Assembly (NCBI GenBank): GCA_002316015.1
Contig: DCCS01000034.1
Location: forward strand, 1-36,250
From: Prevotellaceae bacterium UBA1075
Lineage (GTDB): Bacteria > Bacteroidota > Bacteroidia > Bacteroidales > Bacteroidaceae
DNA: 36,250 bases
Reading direction: 5' to 3'
Shown: piece after piece, positions 25,199 to 31,414 of the stretch
Numbering within the stretch: the stretch's first letter is position 1
Layout of the letters: each line of letters opens with the position of its first letter
Position numbers and translations under genes: made by a program
The notes under the pieces: model-generated
Told to the model about the DNA's origin: nothing
The model's database searches: none
The model's input: only the letters and a program-made list of their open reading frames with translations

Positions 25199-25352
25199 GC
25201 AGCGCGCCGCGTTGGCGATTGCAGCGCGCCGCGTTGGCAGATGCAGCGCGCCGCGTTGGCAGATGCAGCGCGCCGCGTTGGCAGATGCAGCGCACTGCGT
25301 TGGCAGATGCAGCGCACTGCGTTGGCGATTGCAGCGCACTGCGTTTCCCGGT
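25199..25352 (+). repeat. Array 2: seven 22-bp GC-rich repeats
   Basis: Seven contiguous 22-bp units start at 25199, 25221, 25243, 25265, 25287, 25309 and 25331. Units 1-4 have the core GCAGCGCGCCGC and units 5-7 have GCAGCGCACTGC. Spacers are GTTGGCGATT (units 1 and 6), GTTGGCAGAT (units 2-5) and a degenerate last one. Units 2, 3 and 4 are identical, indicating recent duplication. Just before the array a hairpin GGACTG...CAGTCC (25154-25173) is seen. The array lies in the divergent gap between the C11 peptidase (-) and the sensor kinase (+). It is the same repeat family as 8607-8716. Confidence 0.96.
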
Positions 25353-25380
25353 GTCCGCCGGCGCCTGCCCCGTGGGGGTC

Positions 25381-25405
25381 TTGCGGCTTGCGGCTTGCGG
25401 CTTGC
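25381..25405 (+). repeat. Heptanucleotide microsatellite, 3.6 copies of TTGCGGC
   Basis: Three perfect TTGCGGC units and a partial TTGC lie about 85 bp upstream of the sensor kinase start codon and 28 bp after the 22-bp array. Such repeats can change copy number by slippage and alter promoter spacing; no promoter could be placed on either side to show this. Confidence 0.85.
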
Positions 25406-25490
25406 TCCATTGCCACGGATTCCGTGTCCCGCGTCGCCTGTCTTTGTGCCTTGGCAATAAAATCGGGGTGCGAGACGTTATTAAGACAAG

Positions 25491-26648
25491 ATGCAGTGGA
25501 CAGACAGAATGCGGCAGGTGAAAATCCTGCTTGTGGTCATGGCCGTGGCCGTGAGCGTTGGGTCGCTGGTCATCTCCCATTTCCTGGTGCGTGACCTCAA
25601 GCGCGAGGAGCAGCGGAAGATGGAGATATGGGGCCAGGCCATGCGCTCGCTCAACAGCGCCGACGAAAATACCGACCTCACCCTGGTGCTCGCGGTGCTC
25701 AACAGCAACAGCACCATTCCCGTGGTGGTGCTCGACCGTGCCGGCGAGGTGCGGGACTACAGGAACATCCCCTTGCGCGAGGGAAGCCGCGAGGAACAGA
25801 TGCGGGTGGTCAGGCGGAAGGCACGCTCCATGGCGGGCGCGGGACATGTGATACGGGTGTATCTCTCCTCCACCGACTACATGGAGATATGCTATGCCGA
25901 CAGCCTGCTGCTGCGTCGCCTGGCCTGGTGGCCCTATGTGCAGCTGGGCCTGGTGTTTGTCTTTGTGGTGGTCGTCATCTTTGCCCTGCTGAGCAGCAAG
26001 CGCGCCGAGCAGAACAAGGTGTGGGTGGGGCTGAGCAAGGAGACCGCACACCAGCTGGGCACGCCCATCAGCAGCCTGATGGCCTGGCAGGAGGTGCTGC
26101 GCGAGAGTTACCCCGACGACGAGCTGCTGCGCGAGATGGGCGGGGATGTGGAGCGGCTGCAGCGCATAGCCGAGCGGTTCAGCAAGATAGGGTCACTCCC
26201 CGAGCTCCGCCCCGAGAGCCTCAACGACGTGCTGGAGAGTGTGGCGCGGTACATGAGCCGCAGGGCGAGCAACCGTGTGCGCATCTCGTGTTCCGTGCCC
26301 AAGCAGCCGCTCATCGTTCCCCTGTGCTCCTCGCTCTTCGAGTGGGTGGTGGAGAACCTGTGCAAGAACGCCATTGACGCCATGGAGGGCGAGGGCAGCA
26401 TCACGCTCACGGCCTTCAGCGAGGACACCCTGGCCGTGCTGGAGGTGTCCGACACGGGCAAGGGGATACCCAGGAACAAGTTCCGCGCGGTCTTCGCGCC
26501 AGGCTTCACCACCAAGAGGCGGGGCTGGGGGCTGGGACTCTCTCTGGCCAGGCGCATTGTCGAGGAGTATCATCATGGGCGGATATATGTGAAGAACTCC
26601 GAGCCGGGACGGGGCACAACCTTCCGCATAGAAATCAAAATGCGCTGA
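25491..26648 (+). CDS. Membrane sensor histidine kinase
   Basis: A 385-residue two-pass membrane kinase. Transmembrane helices lie at about 8-33 and 145-168, enclosing a periplasmic sensor domain of about 110 residues. There is no HAMP domain. The phospho-acceptor is His187 in KETAHQLGTPISSL; the ATPase domain has an N box (ENLCKNAIDAM, 288-298), a G1 box (DTGKGIP, 321-327), an F-box-like VFAPGFTTK and a G2 box (GWGLGLSLARRI). No response regulator is nearby, so it is an orphan by position. The HQLGTP motif is shared by a group of Bacteroidetes kinases. The DUF177-bL32-FabH-Era-Der block follows 63 bp later from its own promoter. The signal sensed is unknown. Confidence 0.92.
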   Translation: MQWTDRMRQVKILLVVMAVAVSVGSLVISHFLVRDLKREEQRKMEIWGQAMRSLNSADENTDLTLVLAVLNSNSTIPVVVLDRAGEVRDYRNIPLREGSREEQMRVVRRKARSMAGAGHVIRVYLSSTDYMEICYADSLLLRRLAWWPYVQLGLVFVFVVVVIFALLSSKRAEQNKVWVGLSKETAHQLGTPISSLMAWQEVLRESYPDDELLREMGGDVERLQRIAERFSKIGSLPELRPESLNDVLESVARYMSRRASNRVRISCSVPKQPLIVPLCSSLFEWVVENLCKNAIDAMEGEGSITLTAFSEDTLAVLEVSDTGKGIPRNKFRAVFAPGFTTKRRGWGLGLSLARRIVEEYHHGRIYVKNSEPGRGTTFRIEIKMR

Positions 26649-26696
26649 GTCAGCAAAATTTAACTCCCTTTTTTAGCCCGTTCGGTGAAAAAACCG

Positions 26697-26704
26697 TAAT
26701 TTTG
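26697..26704 (+). promoter_or_regulatory. -7 element immediately before the DUF177 gene
   Basis: TAATTTTG is a perfect TAnnTTTG and ends 7 bp before the ATG at 26712, in the AT-rich gap after the kinase gene. A TTTT at about 26671-26674 could serve as a weak -33 element. The mRNA would be leaderless or have a leader of one or two bases. Confidence 0.5.
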
Positions 26705-26711
26705 CAGCCCG

Positions 26712-27239
26712 ATGGACAGACTGGACCGGTACAAGGTAGACTTCAGGGCAGTGGCCACTGGCACGCAGGAGTACGAGTGGCACGTGGACACTGACTTTTT
26801 TGCCGGGGTTCAGAGTGCGGACATCCAGTCGGGCGAGGCCGATGTGACCCTGTGTGTCAAGCCGGTGGGCGGAGCCATGGAGATGCTCTTCCATATCGAG
26901 GGCGAGGTGCAGGTGGCGTGCGACCGCTGCCTGGAGCCCATGTCCCTGCGCGTCTCGCTCCACAGGGAACTTGCAGCCCGGTGGGGCGGGGAGTATGAGG
27001 ATGACGGCGAGTCGATAACCGTGCCGGAGGACACCGGCGAGGTGAACGTGGCGTGGAACATCTACGAGCTCATCTCGCTGGAAGTGCCCCTGAGGCACGT
27101 GCATCCCGACGGCCAGTGCAGCGGCGAGGTGGAACGGCTGCTGGGACAGTATGAGGCCCGCGAGCCCGGAGGAGCCGGAGGGGCTCCCGCCGACGGACGC
27201 TGGAGCGGACTGAGGAAAATATTAGACAACAATAAATAA
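26712..27239 (+). CDS. DUF177 / YceD-family protein, large-subunit rRNA accumulation
   Basis: A 175-residue cytoplasmic protein of the DUF177 (YceD) family, whose members sit upstream of rpmF in most bacteria and affect 23S rRNA accumulation or processing. The hallmark Cys pair is at 70/73 (VACDRCLEPM), and the conserved late segment YELISLEVPLRHVHPDGQC is at about 118-136. The C-terminus has a Gly/Ala-rich stretch followed by GRWSGLRKILDNNK. Only 8 bp separate its stop from rpmF, so translation is likely coupled. The start is fixed by the -7 element just upstream and by the family's N-terminal pattern. Confidence 0.9.
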   Translation: MDRLDRYKVDFRAVATGTQEYEWHVDTDFFAGVQSADIQSGEADVTLCVKPVGGAMEMLFHIEGEVQVACDRCLEPMSLRVSLHRELAARWGGEYEDDGESITVPEDTGEVNVAWNIYELISLEVPLRHVHPDGQCSGEVERLLGQYEAREPGGAGGAPADGRWSGLRKILDNNK

Positions 27240-27247
27240 ACGAAGAA

Positions 27248-27427
27248 ATGGCACATCCAAAAAGAAGACAGTCCAAAACCAGGACACTCAAGAGAAGAAC
27301 CCACGACAAGGCTGTGGCTCCCGCGCTGGCAGTATGCTCCAATTGCGGGGAATTCCATATCTACCACACCGTGTGCCCTGCCTGCGGTTACTATCGCGGC
27401 AAGGTCGCCATCGCGAAAGAGGCCTGA
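27248..27427 (+). CDS. rpmF: 50S ribosomal protein bL32
   Basis: A 59-residue ribosomal protein. MAHPKRRQSKTRTLKRRTHD is the basic rRNA-binding arm of bL32, followed by a zinc ribbon with Cys30, Cys33, Cys43 and Cys46 (CSNCG and CPACG), so this is the zinc-dependent (C+) form. Length is normal. It lies 8 bp after DUF177 and before a terminator-like hairpin, so DUF177-rpmF forms a small transcription unit. Confidence 0.98.
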   Translation: MAHPKRRQSKTRTLKRRTHDKAVAPALAVCSNCGEFHIYHTVCPACGYYRGKVAIAKEA

Positions 27428-27447
27428 CTGCCGCACAAACGGAGATG

Positions 27448-27496
27448 AGCCGCACCAGTCCCTGCCTGTGCGCACAGAACAGGGACTAATGCGGCT
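27448..27496 (+). terminator. Hairpin between rpmF and fabH
   Basis: AGCCGCA (27448-27454) pairs with TGCGGCT (27490-27496), and AGTCCCTG (27457-27464) with CAGGGACT (27480-27487). The two stems stack across a CC/AA internal loop, and TTAACTTT follows. It is likely the rpmF terminator; the trailing bases also form the fabH -7 element. Confidence 0.75.
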
Positions 27497-27497
27497 T

Positions 27498-27521
27498 TAA
27501 CTTTGCTGACCCGCGCGCGGG
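27498..27521 (+). promoter_or_regulatory. Probable fabH promoter -7 element and adjacent palindrome
   Basis: TAACTTTG (27498-27505) is a perfect TAnnTTTG directly after the rpmF terminator stem. A perfect 12-bp palindrome CCCGCGCGCGGG (27510-27521) lies at or just after the expected start site and is a candidate repressor operator or leader hairpin. The -33 position falls inside the terminator hairpin and is not TTTG. Confidence 0.45.
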
Positions 27522-27569
27522 CACAACTTCGCGCGTGTGCGTGTGTGAATCACTTAGAAACAACAGACA

Positions 27570-28664
27570 ATGGAAAGACTGAATGCCGTGATAACCGGTG
27601 TGGGCGGATATGTGCCCGACTACATACTCGACAACGAGGAGATGTCCCGCATCGTGGACACTTCCGACGAGTGGATCATGGAGCGCATCGGTGTGAAGAC
27701 ACGCCATATACTGAAGCCCGAGCAGGGCGCGGGCACATCTTACATGATGACGCGTGCCGTGCGCCAGCTGCTGCGCAAGACCGCCGTCGACCCCGACACG
27801 GTGGAGCTGGTGCTGTGCGCCACCACCACACCCGACTACCATTTCCCCTCCACCGCGTCGCTTGTGATAGGCAATTGCGGGCTCAAGAACGCCTTCGGGT
27901 ATGACATGGAGGCCGCCTGCGCGGGTTTCCTGTATGCCATGGAGGCCGCTGCGGGCTACCTGCGCTCGGGGCGCTGTCACCGTGTCATCGTGTGCGGGGG
28001 CGACCAGATGTCAAGCATGACCAACTACCAGGACCGCAACACTTGCCCCATCTTCGGCGACGGGGCCGCGTGCGTGATGATGGAGGCCACCACCGAGGAG
28101 GTGGGACTCATGGACGGCTACTACCGCGTGGACGGCAAGGGCTACCAGAACCTGCACATGGCGGCGGGAGGCTCGGCGCGCATGCCCAGCCACGAGACCG
28201 TGGACGCGCGCGAGCATTTCGTGTACCAGGAGGGCCGCGCGGTGTACAAGCACGCCGTGCTCGACATGAGCGCGGCCGTGAAGACCATCGCCGAGCGCAA
28301 TGGCCTGGACGCCGGCAATGTGGACTGGGTGGTGCCTCACCAGGCCAACATCAACATCGAGAAGTCGGTGGCGGCGCGCATCGGAGTCGCCGAGGACCAT
28401 GTGATGATCAACATCGACCACATGGCCAACACCTCGGGCGGCACGCTCCCCCTGTGCCTGTGGGAGTACGAGCCCAGGCTCAAGAAGGGCGACAGGCTCA
28501 TCTTCACAGCCTTCGGAGCCGGATTCACATGGGGCGCGAGCTATATGGTGTGGGGCTACGACGGGGCAGCCGAGGCCGCCAAGGAACCCGCGCAGTTCTA
28601 CAAGGAGGGGCTGATGACCCGCGAGCAGTGGTATGCCCTGCGCCGTCGCGGCGAGAACGCATGA
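27570..28664 (+). CDS. fabH: Beta-ketoacyl-ACP synthase III
   Basis: A 364-residue cytoplasmic thiolase-fold enzyme that condenses an acyl-CoA starter with malonyl-ACP to begin fatty-acid synthesis. The catalytic triad is Cys117 (EAACAGF), His257 (VPHQANI) and Asn287 (ANTSGGT). The N-terminal SDEWIMERIGVKTRHI is the usual CoA-binding segment. At 364 residues it is longer than the E. coli enzyme (317), mainly through a C-terminal extension after FGAGFTWGASYMVW, which is common in Bacteroidetes. era begins 19 bp downstream, so they are co-transcribed. Confidence 0.96.
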   Translation: MERLNAVITGVGGYVPDYILDNEEMSRIVDTSDEWIMERIGVKTRHILKPEQGAGTSYMMTRAVRQLLRKTAVDPDTVELVLCATTTPDYHFPSTASLVIGNCGLKNAFGYDMEAACAGFLYAMEAAAGYLRSGRCHRVIVCGGDQMSSMTNYQDRNTCPIFGDGAACVMMEATTEEVGLMDGYYRVDGKGYQNLHMAAGGSARMPSHETVDAREHFVYQEGRAVYKHAVLDMSAAVKTIAERNGLDAGNVDWVVPHQANINIEKSVAARIGVAEDHVMINIDHMANTSGGTLPLCLWEYEPRLKKGDRLIFTAFGAGFTWGASYMVWGYDGAAEAAKEPAQFYKEGLMTREQWYALRRRGENA

Positions 28665-28683
28665 CAGGAAAGGAGCGAGGCAC

Positions 28684-29565
28684 ATGTTCAAGGCCGGTTT
28701 CGTGAATATCGTGGGCAATCCCAATGTGGGCAAGAGCACGCTGATGAACCTGCTGGTGGGAGAGCGCATCTCCATAGCCACCTTCAAGGCGCAGACCACG
28801 CGCCACCGCATCATGGGCATCCTGAATACCCCCGACATGCAGATTTGCTTCTCCGACACTCCGGGGGTGCTCAAGCCCAACTACAAGCTGCAGGAGCAGA
28901 TGCTCCAGTTCAGCGAGAGCGCGCTGCAGGACGCCGACGTGCTGCTCTACGTCACCGACATGGTGGAGACACCCGGCAAGAACGCCGGATTCCTGGAGAA
29001 GGTGAGCCACATGAAAGTGCCCGTGCTGGTGCTGGTCAACAAGATAGACCTCTCTGACCAGAAGGCTCTGACCGAGAAGGTGGAGCAGTGGCATGCCGTG
29101 CTCCCCCAGGCGGAGATCATCCCCATCAGCGCCCTGCACCGCTTCAATGTGGACCTGGTGCTCAGACGCGTCGGGGAACTCCTGCCCGAGAGCCATGCCT
29201 ATTTCGACCGGGACCAGTGGACCGACAAGCCCGCCCGCTTCTTTGTCACCGAGATCATACGCGAGAAGATACTCCTCTATTATGACAAGGAGATACCCTA
29301 CAGCGTGGAGGTGGTGGTGGAGAAGTTCCACGAGGATGACCGCAGGATACACATCAACGCTGTCGTCTATGTGGAGCGAGAGAGCCAGAAGGGCATCATC
29401 ATAGGCCACCGGGGCGTGGCGCTCAAGCGCGTGAGCACCGAGGCGAGGAAGAGCCTGGAGCGCTTCTTCGGGAAGAGTGTCTATCTGGAGGTCTTTGTCA
29501 AAGTCGACAAGGACTGGCGCAGCAGCGACCGGGCCATGAAGGCCTTTGGGTATAATTTGGATTAA
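28684..29565 (+). CDS. era: GTPase Era
   Basis: A 293-residue GTPase that binds 16S rRNA and assists 30S subunit maturation. GTPase motifs: G1 GNPNVGKS (11-18), G3 DTPG (58-61) and G4 NKID (119-122). The C-terminal KH domain is visible around IIIGHRGVALKRVSTEARKS. ATG 28684 places G1 at the family's usual distance. It lies 19 bp after fabH and 11 bp before der, so it is the middle gene of an operon. Confidence 0.97.
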   Translation: MFKAGFVNIVGNPNVGKSTLMNLLVGERISIATFKAQTTRHRIMGILNTPDMQICFSDTPGVLKPNYKLQEQMLQFSESALQDADVLLYVTDMVETPGKNAGFLEKVSHMKVPVLVLVNKIDLSDQKALTEKVEQWHAVLPQAEIIPISALHRFNVDLVLRRVGELLPESHAYFDRDQWTDKPARFFVTEIIREKILLYYDKEIPYSVEVVVEKFHEDDRRIHINAVVYVERESQKGIIIGHRGVALKRVSTEARKSLERFFGKSVYLEVFVKVDKDWRSSDRAMKAFGYNLD

Positions 29566-29576
29566 CAAGCAAGAGA

Positions 29577-30887
29577 ATGTCAAACATGGTTGCTATTGTG
29601 GGGCGTCCCAATGTGGGGAAGTCCACACTGTTCAATCGCCTGACACAGACGCGTCACGCCATCGTGAGCGACGAGGCGGGCACGACACGGGACCGGCAGT
29701 ACGGCAAGTGCGGGTGGGCAGGGAAAGAGTTCTCGGTCATTGACACCGGCGGATGGGTGGTCAATTCCGACGATATCTTCGAGGAGGAGATACGCAAGCA
29801 GGTGGCGCTGGCCACCGAGGAGGCCGATGTGACGCTCTTCCTGGTGGATGCCCACAATGGCGTGACCGACCTCGACGAGGCCGTCGCGGGCATACTCCGG
29901 CGTGCGGGGAAGCCCGTGGTGCTTGTGTGCAACAAGGTTGACAACAACGAGCAGTACCTGGCAGCGGAGTTCTACGCGCTGGGGTTGGGAGACCCTGTGT
30001 GCATCTCGGCCGCCACGGGTGCGGGTACGGGAGACCTGCTTGACCTGGTCATGGAGAAATTCCCCAGGGAGCCGTCGGCCCTGCCCGACGAGGACATCCC
30101 GCGCTTTGCTGTGGTGGGGCGGCCCAATGTGGGGAAGTCAAGCCTTGTGAACGCGTTCATAGGCGAGGAGCGCAACATCGTGACAGACATCGCAGGAACC
30201 ACGCGCGACAGCATCTACACGAGATATGACAAGTTCGGCTTCGACTTCTACCTCGTGGACACGGCCGGCATCAGGCGCAAGAGCAAGGTGAGCGAGAACC
30301 TGGAGTTCTACAGCGTGATGCGCTCCATACGCAGCATCGAGAACAGCGATGTGTGCATTCTCATGTTGGACGCCACACGAGGCATCGAGGGGCAGGACTT
30401 GAACATCTTCCAGGTCATACAGCGCAACCAGAAGAGCCTGGTGGTGGTGGTCAACAAGTGGGACCTGGTGCCCGACAAGGATACCGTGGTGATGAAGACC
30501 ATGGAGAATGCAATACGTGAGCGCATGGCCCCCTTCGGCGACTTCCCCATCATCTTTGCCTCGGCGCTTACCAAGCAGCGCATCTTCCGCGTGCTGGAGA
30601 CCGCCAGGGACGTTTACGAGAACCGCCGCCGCCGTGTGTCCACCGCCCGCTTGAACGAGGAGATGCTGCCGCTCATCGAAGCGTGCCCGCCGCCATCGAT
30701 GAAGGGCAAGTACATCAAAATCAAGTACTGCGCACAGATTCCCGATACGAGGGTGCCCAGTTTTGTGTTCTATGCCAACTTGCCCCAGTATGTCAAGGAG
30801 CCTTACAAGCGGTTCCTGGAGAACAAGATACGCGAGCGCTGGAACTTCAGCGGCACTCCCATCAACATCTTTGTCAGACAGAAATAG
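29577..30887 (+). CDS. der: Double GTPase Der (EngA)
   Basis: A 436-residue GTPase with two G domains and a KH-like C-terminal domain, essential for 50S subunit assembly in studied bacteria. First G domain: GRPNVGKS (9-16), DTGG (56-59) and NKVD (119-122). Second: GRPNVGKS (181-188), DTAG (228-231) and NKWD (293-296). The KH-like end includes KIKYCAQIPDTRVPSFVFYA and the conserved PINIFVRQK. Length is typical. A strong hairpin follows the stop codon and ends the fabH-era-der unit. Confidence 0.97.
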   Translation: MSNMVAIVGRPNVGKSTLFNRLTQTRHAIVSDEAGTTRDRQYGKCGWAGKEFSVIDTGGWVVNSDDIFEEEIRKQVALATEEADVTLFLVDAHNGVTDLDEAVAGILRRAGKPVVLVCNKVDNNEQYLAAEFYALGLGDPVCISAATGAGTGDLLDLVMEKFPREPSALPDEDIPRFAVVGRPNVGKSSLVNAFIGEERNIVTDIAGTTRDSIYTRYDKFGFDFYLVDTAGIRRKSKVSENLEFYSVMRSIRSIENSDVCILMLDATRGIEGQDLNIFQVIQRNQKSLVVVVNKWDLVPDKDTVVMKTMENAIRERMAPFGDFPIIFASALTKQRIFRVLETARDVYENRRRRVSTARLNEEMLPLIEACPPPSMKGKYIKIKYCAQIPDTRVPSFVFYANLPQYVKEPYKRFLENKIRERWNFSGTPINIFVRQK

Positions 30888-30891
30888 CGTC

Positions 30892-30925
30892 TTTCCTGGC
30901 CTCGCCCTGTGCGGAGGCCAGGAAA
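30892..30925 (+). terminator. Terminator hairpin after der
   Basis: TTTCCTGGCCTC (30892-30903) and GAGGCCAGGAAA (30914-30925) form a perfect 12-bp stem with a 10-nt loop, starting 4 bp after the der stop. Its A/T ends make it symmetrical. It overlaps the context of an ATG at 30926, which argues that the next gene starts at 30944. Confidence 0.85.
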
Positions 30926-30943
30926 ATGTATTTATGTGAATCT

Positions 30944-31372
30944 ATGATTTGGACCAACAAGGGAACAGGACGCGGCCCGCTGGGGGTTTCCCGCCAGTGG
31001 CTTGTCACTCTGCTCACTGCTCTGTATGCCTGTGTGTCATGCGGGCAGGGCGTGGACGAGCATGCTGTGGTGCGTGCTGCGGCACAGCAGTATTACGACT
31101 CACTCCTGGCCGGAAACTATCCGGGATTCGTGTCGGGGATGGCAGGAACGGCCCATTTGCCCCAGTCCTACCGCCAGCAGCTGGTGGACATGGTGGCGCA
31201 GCATGCGGACGAGATGAAGGGCAAGGGCGGCATGGCCAAGGCCGTCGCCACGCGCGACAGCCTCATGGACAGCATTGCCTATGTGTTCCTCGATGTGACC
31301 TTCGGTGACAGCACCATGGAGCAGGTGGGCGTGAAGATGGTGCGCGAGGGCGGTGAATGGAAGATGCGATAG
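30944..31372 (+). CDS. Small DUF4878-like lipoprotein
   Basis: A 142-residue predicted lipoprotein. The basic N-terminus is followed by WLVTLLTALYACVSC, where LYAC (Cys30) or CVSC (Cys33) would be the lipidation site. The mature part (AAAQQYYDSLLAGNYPGFVS, then FLDVTFGDSTMEQVGVKMVR and GGEWKMR) has the NTF2-like pattern of DUF4878-type proteins of Bacteroidales: a helix pair with 'YY..L..GnY', then strands ending in 'vkMvreggeWkmr'. Function is unknown. The start at ATG 30944 was preferred over ATG 30926 because the latter is the first base after the der terminator stem. The M16 peptidase begins 42 bp downstream. Confidence 0.75.
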   Translation: MIWTNKGTGRGPLGVSRQWLVTLLTALYACVSCGQGVDEHAVVRAAAQQYYDSLLAGNYPGFVSGMAGTAHLPQSYRQQLVDMVAQHADEMKGKGGMAKAVATRDSLMDSIAYVFLDVTFGDSTMEQVGVKMVREGGEWKMR

Positions 31373-31414
31373 TCCCTTGAAAATGGATAACCACAACTTA
31401 AAGTGTTTTGTATT

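Noticed and set aside
25199..25352. CRISPR array
   Set aside because: Units are contiguous 22-mers with near-identical spacers and no cas genes; there are no unique spacers.
25069..25416. N-terminal extension of the C11 peptidase through the 22-bp repeats
   Set aside because: 22 is not a multiple of 3, so the frame gives a shifting Cys/Arg/Ala peptide. The signal sequence and -7 element place the start at 25068.
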